A DNA stretch of 64,000 nucleotides from Cucumis sativus (Eukaryota > Streptophyta > Magnoliopsida > Cucurbitales > Cucurbitaceae), in contig NC_026656.2 in assembly GCF_000004075.3 (NCBI RefSeq), positions 17,742,607-17,806,606 of the forward strand. Direction: 5' to 3'. A program made the position numbers and the translations under genes. Shown here piece after piece: positions 28,246-39,637 of the stretch (position 1 is the first letter of the stretch; every line of letters starts with the position of its first letter). The notes under the pieces were generated by a model that was not told the DNA's origin, made no database searches, and saw only the letters and a list, made by a program, of their open reading frames with translations.

Positions 28246-30131
28246 GTAAAAAGTGTTGAATTAATGCATTGATTGAGTGAGTCAAAACCTCTAAACTTGA
28301 AATGTGTTGTATGTTGACATATATAATAATTAAGGTTTGAACCCTCCTTTAGTGTTATTGAAATTAAGAAAATTAATTTAAACATAATTTCTGTCTTCTT
28401 CTTATATCTGTAAAGATAAAGAATAGAAAAAGTCATGTAGAGAATGATGTCATGTGTATATGATATATCTATCACTAATATTAAAAGAATCGAATTTCAA
28501 ATATTCAATAATGAATAGTTCTTTTTCCAACCCAATTTTTTTTCAAAATATAGTTTTAATAATATTTCCAGCACTCCTTAGCCAACCCCAAGCGTAGTGA
28601 TAACGCTACAGAAAAAAAAGAAAAAAAAGGGCAATCTTAACAATTTTGTTCCTTTGTTAAAGAAATCAAAATTGAAGAATAAGTATTTTCAAATATTCAT
28701 ATTCAATCAATGGACTCAAAAAGAAAACTATTTAAATCTCATTCAGATGATCATGGACTCACAAACAAAACTATTTCAAGTTTACGAATTGACTTGCATT
28801 AGTAGATATCAAGTTACATGAAACAATTAGTTCAACTAAATAGTTAGAATGTTGCTTGGTCCTTGAGGTAGAAGCATAACACCATTTATAGAGTTCATTA
28901 ATAATTAATTAGAACACGTGCATATGAGTGATGTTAGTGTGTGTTGTATAGTCCCTAAATTTAAATTTATAGTGAGCTTGGATATGAAGTTAGTTTATGC
29001 CAAAAACTTTTTTTCATTTTAAGATGTCATGGTTTTGGACCTTAATCTTGATCAACCTTTAACAAAAAAATCTACCAATAAACATGATTTTCTTTTACGT
29101 TTTATAATAATGGTAATCCATGGTTGTACGGTATCCAAACTTCATTCTTTAAAAAGATATAGTTTTTAGAAATCAGTTACAAGAATGTGGTCAACAGCTT
29201 TAGATTATCAAAATCTTATCAAATAGAACGGCGGCCACTGAATTTTTGGTTGATACTTGTCTTACAAAGGGGATGGCTTAGATTTGTATGATTTCATTCT
29301 TTTCTCGCCCTTCACCAAAGTTCTTAATTTAGATAACAATCTATTCTACATTTTAACTAAAAAAACTTAACCAACTCGTAATTTTTTCTTTCTTTTTGGG
29401 GATTTTGCTTTTAAAAGTCTTCACTTTCAGAAGCATTTGCTTGTGTGGCCTTACGCGTATGGTCACCCTTCTTGGTCGTTTCATTTCAATGTCACTCTGT
29501 TTCCCCTCTCTTTGAATTTATCGGTCTCTGTTCCTCTTTTCCACTTTTTTTTTTTCTTTCTTGTTCCCTTTAATTTTAATATCTCGTGAAACACAAATTT
29601 ATCGATTAAATTTTTTAAAAAAGTTGGTGGATCTTTTTCACGGGAAGAAAGCTCCATGGAAGGAGAAAGAATGATGAGAATCTTCAACTACAAAACCCGG
29701 AAGCATAAATCTGTAATGTTTTTTCTTCTCCACTGTTAACAATATAATAAAAAGATCACATAAGTTTTTCAATTTATTTTTGTTATCTTACTGGAAATTC
29801 TGGGTTCTGATTCTAATTGAAAGGTACTGTTAAGAGGAGAATTTTCTGTTCTTAAGAAAAAAAAAAAAAGGAAAAGAAGTAATTGAAAATTGTCATTTTC
29901 AAGCAACTGTTCATCTCATTATATAATAAAAGCTGAATTATTGTCCTTTTGTTCAAACCATTGTCCATCTGTTTCTCTGGTGGATCTATTACATTGCTTA
30001 AGAATTTGTTTTGACCATCTTTAAAACTTTTCAAATCCTGGTAAAAACTTTAAATCAAGATCATTAATTTTTTTTTAATTTGGAAATTCCTCTGGTTTTT
30101 CTCTCTTTTCTTTTTTCTTTATTTCTCTCTC

Positions 30132-30506
30132 ATGGAGGGAATCAAAATGAAGCCGTGTTGAGCTGTTAACATCCCTTTTACTAAAAACCCATTTCCCTCT
30201 CTCTCTCTCTCTCTCTCACTCACGCTTCTAGCCCTGTTCTTATTTATGGACACAAAGCTTTCTTGTTTTGTAAATTTTGTATTGCATTTAAACTGAATGG
30301 AAGCTATTTTTGCTTTGCTTCTTCAATCTCCCTTCCATTTTTCTTTGTTCTCTTTGCTCTCATTTTGCCCATGAGCTCAAATCTTGGCCTTTTTCCCTTT
30401 CCATTTGAGAGTTCAGAATAGTGTGTGTTTGTGTGGAGAAATTGAAGTTCCGTACAGAAGATTTTTCTTAATATTTTGAACTGGTGTTGAGGCATTGCCA
30501 CTAGAA
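30132..30506 (+). promoter_or_regulatory. Probable CSLC 5' leader with CT tract and two upstream ORFs
   Basis: A perfect CT run lies at about 30195-30217, typical of pyrimidine-rich plant leaders. Two short ORFs precede the main ATG: 30132-30161 (9 codons plus stop) and 30297-30374 (25 codons plus stop, mostly Phe, Leu and Ser). Whether they are in the mature leader depends on the transcription start, which the sequence does not fix. Confidence 0.45.
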
Positions 30507-33047
30507 ATGGCTTCTTGGTGGGGAAGAGAAAGTCACAAGGGAACCCCTGTCGTTGTGAAGATGGAAAATCCCAACTGGTCAATAGTTGAAGTTGAAAGTC
30601 CTTCCGACGAGGACTTCATAATCGGCGCCGAGTCGCCACCGGGTCGAGCCCGAGACAAGGGACGAGGCAAAAATGCCAAACAACTCACTTGGGTTCTTCT
30701 TCTTAAAGCCCACAAAGCCGCCGGTTGTTTAACCTCCATTGGCTCTGCATTGGTCAACATCGTCACCGTCGTTAAACGCCGTCTTGCTTCTGGAAGAACG
30801 GACGCCGACACCGACGCCGACAATGACAACGCTGACGGCGGCGTGAGGGAGAACCCAATTGTTAAAACCAGGTTCTATTTGTTTATCAAGGTTTTCCTTT
30901 GGCTGTCGGTGCTTCTGTTAGGGTTTGAGTTGGCGGCTTATTATAAAGGTTGGCATTTTGAGGCACCCCATCTTCAATTGGACTACTTGTGGACAACCCC
31001 ATTTGGGGTTAAGGATGCTTTTGACTGGTTATATTCCAAATGGGTTGTAATTCGGGTTGCATATTTTGCTCCGCCTCTGCAGTTTTTAGCCAATGTTTGT
31101 ATAGTGTTGTTCCTCATTCAAACTTTGGATAGGCTTATTCTATGTCTGGGTTGTTTCTGGATTCGATTCAAGAAAATCAAACCTGTTCCTAAGGATGCTG
31201 CTATGGATCTTGAGTCTGGTGAAACTGGCTACTTCCCTATGGTTCTTGTTCAGATCCCAATGTGCAATGAGAAAGAGGTAAATTTGGAGTTTTAGTTCTT
31301 TCCTGATGTAAAAAATTTTCTGATATGGATGATTTCGTTTGGTTTTGATTGTGCATTGGTTAATTATAGGTTTATCAGCAATCAATTGCTGCTGTCTGCA
31401 ACTTGGACTGGCCAAAAGACAAGTTACTGATTCAGGTTCTTGATGACTCGGATGATCCAATCACCCAATTGCTGATCAAAGAGGAGGTACATAAATGGCA
31501 ACAACTCGATGCCAAAATTGAATATCGACATCGGGTGATCCGAGAGGGATATAAGGCTGGCAATCTCAAGTCTGCCATGAATTGTAGCTCTGTCAAAGAC
31601 TACGAGTTTGTTGCTATCTTTGATGCTGATTTTCAGCCTGCTTCTGATTTCCTCAAAAGAACAGTTCCTCATTTTAAGGTAATCTGGCTGTTGCTATTTG
31701 TTTGTGTCTGAGTTTGAGTTTTGACAAATGTCTAATAGAAAGGAGAAAATATCACAGGGTTTTGATATTTCTTTCATTGTCTAACGATTCTTGGCTTATT
31801 AATGTAGTTATGTTTGAATAGATTGTAATAATCTGCTGATGATTGGAACTTCAGGATAATGAGGAACTAGGACTCGTTCAAGCACGATGGTCATTCGTGA
31901 ACAAAGACGAGAACTTGCTAACCAGACTACAGAATATTAACTTAGCCTTCCATTTTGAAGTAGAGCAACAAGTGAATGGCGTGTTTCTTAATTTCTTTGG
32001 ATTCAACGGAACTGCTGGTGTTTGGAGGATAAAGGCTCTTGAAGAAGCCGGTGGCTGGTTGGAAAGGACCACTGTCGAGGACATGGACATTGCCGTCCGT
32101 GCTCATCTTCATGGTTGGAAATTCATATTCCTCAATGACGTAGAGGTACAATATCTCAGTAACGCTTAGCTTAAACTCTGTATTAGATTTGATGATTGAT
32201 TTATTACTCTTCTGTTCAGTGCCAATGTGAATTACCAGAATCGTACGAAGCATATAGAAAACAACAGCATAGATGGCATTCGGGACCAATGCAACTGTTT
32301 CGACTTTGTTTGCCCGATATAGTTCATTCAAAGGTAGACGATTTGCAACGGTTATGTACCTCATTCGTTATGTTGTTTTATGTGGCATGCTGTCTCATGT
32401 TGTTTTTGTTTCTCCAAATGCAGATTGGCATATCAAAGAAATTCAATTTGATCTTCCTATTTTTTCTCTTACGGAAGCTGATACTGCCATTTTATTCATT
32501 TACCCTCTTCTGCATAATTCTCCCAATGACGATGTTTGTTCCTGAAGCTGAGTTGCCGGCGTGGGTTGTATGTTACATTCCAGCTACAATGTCCTTTCTC
32601 AACATCCTTCCAGCACCAAAGTTCTTCCCCTTCATTGTTCCTTACCTCCTCTTTGAGAATACTATGTCAGTAACTAAGTTTAACGCAATGGTCTCGGGAC
32701 TCTTCCAGCTAGGTAGTGCATATGAGTGGGTTGTTACGAAGAAATCAGGCCGCTCGTCTGAGGGTGATCTTTCCTCAATGGTTGAGAAGAAAAGGATGAA
32801 TTCTGAAAAGAGTGTCTCAGCAAACAACCTTGAGGAGATTGAATTAATCCAAAAACAGGACAAGAAGTTGCCAAGGAAGAAGCATAACAGAATATACGTG
32901 AAGGAGCTAGCACTAGCTTTCCTTCTTTTAACAGCCTCAGCTAGAAGCCTCCTCTCAGCTCAAGGGATTCATTTTTACTTCCTGCTGTTTCAGGGAATAT
33001 CCTTCCTTCTTGTTGGTTTAGACTTGATCGGCGAGCAAGTTGTTTAA
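30507..33047 (+). CDS. CSLC: Cellulose synthase-like C (CSLC) xyloglucan beta-1,4-glucan synthase
   Basis: CSLC proteins are Golgi GT2 glycosyltransferases that make the glucan backbone of xyloglucan from UDP-glucose. Exons: 30507-31277, 31370-31678, 31855-32145, 32220-32333 and 32424-33047; 702 residues. The N-terminus [20 protein letters not shown] is typical of CSLC. Membrane segments are predicted near 123-145 and 189-216, and several more after about 500. The catalytic core carries DDSDD (282-286), DAD (342-344), the ED of TVEDMD (D436) and QQHRW (472-476), matching the D, DxD, D, QxxRW signature of processive GT2 enzymes. All key residues are intact. An Asp-rich linker (about 99-110) precedes the first membrane segment and is coded by near-repeats of GACGCCGACACC. 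Which CSLC subtype (4, 5, 6, 8 or 12) is not certain; the N-terminus suggests the CSLC4/12 side. The gene converges with the bHLH gene downstream. Confidence 0.95.
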
Positions 33048-35909
33048 GACAGAAAACTCTTACAGTTCATCTGAAAATGAGAAAACCAATGATCTAAGTT
33101 CCAAATATGTGTTGAAAACTACACCTCACCGCTTAAAGAGAGTGTGCATCTGTCGGCCACAATCTTCGTTGCCGCATTCGTCGACCAAGAAGAAAGCTTG
33201 TGATGAGAAGAAAAATGCAAAACAAAAAAGAGAAATGGTGATGCTATTGAAGATATAAGTGATTTAAAATATTCTTTTTTCTGATTTTGCTTCTATTTTG
33301 GGGTGGGGTTGTTTGTGGCAATTCTTTTGCAAGAAGCTAGGATTCAAACATGAACAAATAGAATTTGTTTCATTCTGCAGGCAGAAAATAGGAGCAGTCT
33401 GTTTTTACTTTTAGTTTTTTTCTTTTTGGGTATTAAATATCCTCTTTTCCTCCCTTTGTTAATAAACTATGGAAATATTATTAGTTCCTATCTTGTCAAT
33501 AAAATTATGTGGATGCCATTAGTTTTACATCACTAAAACCAACTTTTTGAAGATAATGTCCTATAAATTATGTGGATGCCATGTTGGCTGAGAATGTCCA
33601 ATAAATGGCATCAATAAAAACAACTTCTGAGAATGTCCTATGTCTTTTTTAAGGTAACTCCCATCAACTTGGATGTTCAACACTGATATTTACAAATGAA
33701 TCTCAGGTTAATATTCTCTTAGAAACAACCCATCATTGGAGGTCTGTTTAGAATACATGTTTAATAACTCTTTTGATAACGTTTACTGCAGGGGCAAAAA
33801 CTCTTTTTGTTTTATTTACTGCTTCAACAAGTTTGAATGTTTACCAAAAAAAAAATGTTTAGTTGGTATCCGAGTGAATTGGTAGTCACTGAGATATGTG
33901 GTAGGAAGTTGATTGGTACTTGAATATCAAAACTGGTGTTCTCACATGCTAAATGTAAGGTTGGGCTCACCAGTTAAAAGCTACAAATAGACTAAACTTG
34001 TTAAGCTATTCTTAGAAACAGAAATACCAACAATATAATATAAGGTAACGATGTTAGATACTTAATTTTCTCACCTAAATCACTTTCCAATAAGTTTAAC
34101 AGATTATCGCTATTCATAGCCATAGTCCCACGACACTCCCCTTAACATCAACAAAAAACAACAATTAAGTTTCACGAGGACCACTTTCTCACCTAAGTCT
34201 CAATAACTATATACAACTTTTCAAAGCTTCAACAATCAATATCACAGCTCATAACAGAATATCAAACACCTTTGTACAACATATCATTTCTTACCTATTT
34301 TGGTCATAAATTTCCTTTTAAGCATTGAATTAAGAAGAAGATAGAACCCATTTTTACTCTTGAGGGATGCTACGAATTTATAACTTTTTTCAAACAAACC
34401 TACTTTTCTTCACCCTCATCATAACCCAAAGAATGAGATTGGCCAACCCCTTTTATTTGGAATTCATTTTTAGGTGAAAGAATCTATTAAAAGAGAAGCT
34501 ATGTGTATAACACTAATTTCTTTAGGCTCGATTATTATTGGTAAAAAGAGAAGAGAGTTCAAAGTCTCCTCCATTATATTTCAAATAATTTGGCATTGCT
34601 CATTACAGCACTTTGGACCCTCAACCTCTGTCGTGAAGCAGCACATTTTTTTTTTCTTTCCAAATCTTAACTTTCAACTACAAAAATATTGGTGGGGTTT
34701 CTATTGAGGGAAACAACTATTTGGGAATATATGTAACCAACTATTCTACATATTATATTTAGAAAGAGGATGATTGGGTTGGACTAATAAAGTAGATTTT
34801 TGTAATGATATGATCTTATGGATGATTGTTGATTTATATACGAGTATATCTTTATATCATACCCATCATAAAGTTTAGAATGATATACCCTTCTTTTTTC
34901 TTTCTTTCTTTTCCTATTTTGTTATATATTTTAGGCATGTGGGTCCATAAAGAGAATCTAATAATGAGTTAATTTCTTTTTGTAGAAGGACAAGTCTTAG
35001 ACAGTGAAGGTTTGACATTAACCTATAGAAAAAACTACCACTACCTTTGCTACTTTGTTTAACATTCTCTGAATTTATATAAATAAAAAAAAAAAGAATT
35101 AAAGAAAGGAGATAAGCTCTTTAAAATGTAAATAATTTACTCTTGAGAGCATTTTATATTTATTTATCAAATTTAATATTAATGCCATTTTTATCAATAA
35201 TAATCCTAATTTAATGCAATTAATGATATTGTATTCTCATAGAAAGTGACAATTATGAAAGAGAAAAAAGGGGGCAAAGTGGATGAAAAGGACATTAAAA
35301 GTTAGATGATGAGAGATTAGAGAGAAAAAAAAAAGTGAAGAAAATTGAAATAAATAGACAAAGTCAGCAAACTCAACCCTATTACTTACTAACATCTCTA
35401 AAATTCAACTGACTTAATTAATGTTTTCATTTGAATTCAAATCTCCTCCCTCCCAACTAAACAAAGTTTTGATTTGAAGTAGGAAAACAATTGAATATAA
35501 AAAAGTATTTATAAACTTATACTAAGTTATGATAATTAAGGTTGTTTCATACAAGTCTAAATGGGATAACTACTCACTTAGGGAATATAGAAGAAGCAAG
35601 TTTATTGTTTAAGATAGAAAATGTAGAAGATAAAGTAAGATTTGATTAAAAAAGTATGTGTAAGATTAAGAACAACATTTGAATTCAATCAAATAAGTAC
35701 TGTTTTTACATTGCTGTCTTTAATTAATTTGCTGCACATGTAGTGACTATCAAAGGATAATGCTGACATCCATCTCTGGTTTTTGCAGCTGCATAATTTT
35801 GATCATCTACTGGTTATCCTTTCATCTGCATGTAAATGGATTTCATAATGTGGTCGTAAAAGGAAAGAAAAACAATTTGTTTTAAAGATCTTGAAATCAC
35901 CTTGAACGG
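33048..35909. other. Convergent spacer between CSLC and bHLH genes
   Basis: It contains the CSLC 3' untranslated region (AATAAAC near 33460) and, at the right end, the bHLH 3' region. AT-rich with poly-A and poly-T runs. Direct repeats of AAATTATGTGGATGCCAT at about 33502 and 33566 and of GAGAATGTCC. occur near 33590-33640. No further gene is supported. Confidence 0.6.
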
Positions 35910-37580
35910 TTAGAAAGTTGAAGGAGATGTAGTTCTTGGCATGGTTGGCGTTGTTCCATAAAGTTGAAACGTGACATGAGGACTTGTGTGAATTATCCTT
36001 GATCTAGGATCGTTGACGTTTTCGCCTCTCTTACAAAGAACATTCGATGACGAAAGGTATGAATTCTGAATCATTTTATACAGATCAAAATTACTAAAAG
36101 AGATCAAGTTCTGAAGCATACAAGATATGACCTTAGAACTTACATTTGTGAGTAGAATCTGCTCTGCCTCCAAGCTTGATTCTAGTCCGACACTTGCGAG
36201 TTTCATTGATAGAAACTGCAAAGTAAGCCGCCGAAGTTTTGATTAGGGGTCTTGCAGTTTATTGTCAGAGATCACTCAAAATTCACAACTGTAAAACAAA
36301 CATTAAGATGGTAAGACTTGCATACCTCCACCTGTTGTTGCAGTGATTGTACATAGTTAATAATTTCGTCGAGCACCACGGTTTTCCCGGTAATCTGAAA
36401 CAGTAAACAAAACTTTAAATGATAACGATGACATGGTTTTCACAGTTACGGTTATGACTTGATTATCAATATCTGCAATGACCTGATGGCATCCAGGAAC
36501 AAGCTGTTGCAGCAACTTCATTCGTTCGCTGATTTTTTCCCTTCTAACCTGCCATCATTAAGTTTGAAAGCTTTAACCAAATATAAAGCATTGACTTTGT
36601 TCCAAAAGTTCTCGATGGATTCAAGAAATAATAAGGTACCCTTTCTGCGAGGCTATGGTTATTAGCAGCTCGCCCCCTTCGCGCTTGAACATGAATATAA
36701 TTCTCCTTGGGGGCTTGTACATTTTGAGAGCCTCCTTTGGCTTTTTTACTATCTGGTTTGGTGTTAAAATTTGCACTCAATCGATGCTCAACCTTCTGTG
36801 TTTTGTCAGCTTTATCAAGGATCTCAGTTGGTTCCACATTAAAGTTATCTTCAGCATTCTAAACAACAGATGCAAAAAGGTTATACAAACTGAAACGAGA
36901 ATGGTAAAGAAAGAAAGCGAGAAAATGAAAACAGTACAGAAATACACGCAGACTAAGAGATACTTCTCTCAACCATTCCATCAACATCATTAATAATTCA
37001 AATAACATAAATACGAATCATGATTAAGTTTTGAGCATTGTTCTCAAGCCATCACCACAAATTTAAGACATTTTAACACAAACATGGGGAAATACAATGA
37101 ACAAACAAACCGAATAAGCACTACAAGCTATTTTACCTTATTTGGGCTAGAAGAATTGGAACCAAGAACAAATTTTCTTTGATTTTCACTAACGCAATCG
37201 GGTCGAGACTTTGCATCGTTCTTTGGTGAGACCATTTCTTCGTCATCCAGAATTTGCACATAACTAAATGGACACTTAATATTGGCGATCTGGCTATGAT
37301 CAGCTTCAGTTAGAAAGCCAAAAGAACCCACCATATCTGAGAAGTTCCCAGTTCCAAACATATCAAAACTCAAAGTTGAAGGATCATGAAGAATGTTAGA
37401 AATGGTTTTCACTCCCTCATTCTCCAAAGAAGCTGTGGATAATTCACATAGAGGAGTTGTTGAAGAAGATCCAAGAGTAGATGAAAAAGAAGTATCAACT
37501 CCAATCAATGGCTGAGAACTGCTAACTCCAAAAGAACACTTCATTGTTTCACATTGAAAGCCAGAAGTAGAACCAGCCAT
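35910..37580 (-). CDS. bHLH transcription factor, BEE/CIB/bHLH74-type (group XII)
   Basis: Nuclear DNA-binding regulator. Exons in transcript order: 37580-37137, 36858-36640, 36548-36483, 36394-36326, 36215-36144 and 36110-35910; 356 residues. The first 198 residues are Ser/Asn-rich without a named domain. The family block KENYIHVQARRGRAANNHS starts at about 199. The basic region holds H216, E220 and R224 (the H-E-R triad that reads E/G-boxes). Helix 1 is REKISERMKLLQQLVPGC, the loop has ITGK, and helix 2 is DEIINYVQSLQQQVEFLSMK. This block is diagnostic of the group containing BEE1-3, CIB1, bHLH74, 78, 79 and 137, which act in brassinosteroid, cell-elongation and light-dependent flowering responses. 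The exact orthologue is unclear because the N-terminal part is poorly conserved. The last exon was started at TTCAG before AACTTG, since a nearer AG would give an immediate stop. The variant QARRGRA (usually RARRGQA) is a mild difference. Confidence 0.93.
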
Positions 37581-38763
37581 TTACCAATTTGGGCAGCCAA
37601 ACCAAATTCAAAAGAAAAAGAAAAACGAAAGGATACTAAACTAAAACTTGTGTGTCAGAAAAACCGAATAAAGGACAGAAATTTAGAAGTGTAAGAGAGA
37701 AGATGAAGAAGAGGAGTTTGACCAAAGTTGGGAAGGTGGTGATTTCATAGAAAGGAGTAAACAGGAAAAAGTAAAATATGCAGCTTTATGAAACCAAAAG
37801 GAAATCTAATATGTGAAGCATAAAATCTAACAAACATTATAAAGTGAAAGAACCTTTCAGAGCATAAAGTTGAGACAAATATGAAAAAACAATGGCCTTA
37901 GCTAAGTAACAGCTCAAGAGACTTAGAAGCTGAAAAAAAAAATACAGATTCCTTACTTTTCTTCACTTTCACTTTTGAGTGTGGAAGAAGAAGAAAGTAA
38001 TTTTGGCAAAATCCTTTGAATCCAAACATCATTGTGATTGATAGACAGTAAAGTTGGGTTTGGTCTCTTTTAGTCCAAAAATCAAAACCAAAATTCATAG
38101 TTGAAATGAGAAAGAACAAAATGGGGTTTCCTTTTTTCTTAGGAGAATCAAAGTGTCATATATGAAAAATAAATGTTGATTGATTGGTTGGTTATGTTAT
38201 TGATATTATACCGAAATCAAAGCCTAAATTTCTTCCACGTACTGATTTGGTACGATGCAGTGTACCATAAGAATGACTTATTGTTATTGTTTGAAGATTG
38301 AAGTCATATGCTCTTAGCTTTGGACCAATAATGACTGTCGGTAATCTGCTACAATAATATGAACAACGTTTCTGACTCTACTCCCTAACTTTTTGACGTT
38401 TTTCAAATCTACACTCATTTTTTAAAAGAATCAATTTTGTCCCTTCTGTTTTTTAAATTTTTAGGTGCAACCTTCTCATCATTGGGTCTTGAAATTTTTA
38501 AATCCAACTCACATTACGTATTATTTAGAACGAGAAACTCCATCTTCTCCAACAAAAGTTTATAATTCTACCTCCAAATTTATTGGAGCTTTAAAATTTT
38601 ACATGTGTTCTTGAAGGTGCTCTATATCATATGTAAGTCTATATATTATCAGTCAATTTTAATGTTTTAAATACATTACAATTCAATCTTTTTAATAATT
38701 TAAGTATCCCACTTTCCTGTTAATGTTATGAACCAAACTAACAAACTCAACCACCATAAATTT

Positions 38764-38925
38764 GCAAAATATAGCATAATTTGTCAAATTCTATCAACGA
38801 TGATAGACCATGTTGTAAATATTGGTCTATCACTCAAAGACCATACGAGTCTATTAGTGATACAAATTTTTCAACTGTGGTTTTGCTATATTTGTAATTT
38901 TTTTTAATGTTACTATATTTCTAAT
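38764..38925. mobile_element. MITE-like inverted-repeat element, copy A
   Basis: The left arm, around GCAAAATATAGCATAATTTG followed by CTATCAACGATGATAGACC, mirrors the right arm GGTCTAT...GTCTATTAGTGATAC...TTTTGCTATATTTGTAATTT. The whole is a loose palindrome of about 160 bp with no coding capacity. The same arms appear at 60403-60541 and 60955-61128. No clear target-site duplication was found by eye. Confidence 0.55.
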
Positions 38926-39004
38926 TATTATTTCGGGAATGGTGATCAATTACCATTACCCTTAAAATTTTGCCAAATATAAAAGAGCGTCGGCCCAAAA
39001 ACCC

Positions 39005-39097
39005 ATCCACCTTAAGCCCAAAAAGAAAATCGGCCCAACTATAGCTGTTACTATCCACCTTAAGCCCAAAAAGAAAATCGGCCCAACTATAGCTGTT
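39005..39097. repeat. 48-bp period tandem duplication rich in GGCCCA
   Basis: A 45-bp unit beginning ATCCACCTTAAGCCCAAAAA and containing CGGCCCAACTATAGCTGTT is present at 39005-39049 and again, identical, at 39053-39097, separated by ACT. Further GGCCCA/GGCCGG motifs flank it (38991, 39130, 39167). It matches no coding gene. Confidence 0.9.
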
Positions 39098-39580
39098 TGG
39101 GATTCCAATTGCCCAAACTTAACAAATGGGCCGGAAGTATTGTTATGGAAGATATTGTTGCAAATGGCCCAATTATTGCTACTCATTTCTTCTCAAGTTT
39201 TTCTTCTTCTTTTAAATAATTTTTATATGTCAATAAACATGAATAGTCTTAACAATCATGAACAACCATTTTAATAAATACAAAAAAATTACACACACAC
39301 AATGCTCTTGAACTAGAATTTAGTAACAATTATACCATGAATTACGTGTACAAGTTTCACATTTCAACCTTTGAAATTTAAAATTTGTTTCAAAACAATC
39401 CGTATTAGTCTCTTGTTGTTAAATACAATATAGATATGACATACAACTTTTTTATATGAAAATCATAACTACTGTTGTTCTCCTCTTTTCATCCTCACAC
39501 CACAACGTTGGGATTTTTCACTCCTTTCATTATGTTTTTTGTTCGTTATTTAATTTATCAAAATTAATTTAAACACATGA

Positions 39581-39597
39581 ATATATATGTGTGTGTG

Positions 39598-39632
<35 letters not shown>
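39581..39632. repeat. Compound microsatellite (AT)n(GT)n(GA)n
   Basis: A run of AT passes into GT, then into about 31 bases of perfect GA. It lies in non-coding DNA. Confidence 0.92.

Positions 39633-39637
<5 letters not shown>

Larger units (their letters stand above)
19560..30130. other. Gene-free AT-rich spacer, about 10.5 kb
   Basis: I see no convincing gene. Contents include SQE promoter sequence at the left end, a 29-bp direct repeat near 21.2 kb, TA, TAA and poly-T tracts, and a GGGCC-rich island at about 24705-24775. A slightly GC-richer stretch at 22613-22763 has an open frame without ATG. A promoter-like block near 26200-26400 (TATATATATA followed by C/A-rich leader-like sequence) leads into no recognisable coding frame; a non-coding transcript there cannot be excluded. 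Confidence 0.55.

Noticed and set aside
31942..32364. 140-codon minus-strand frame across CSLC exons 3 and 4
   Set aside because: Antisense to conserved CSLC exons; no independent evidence.
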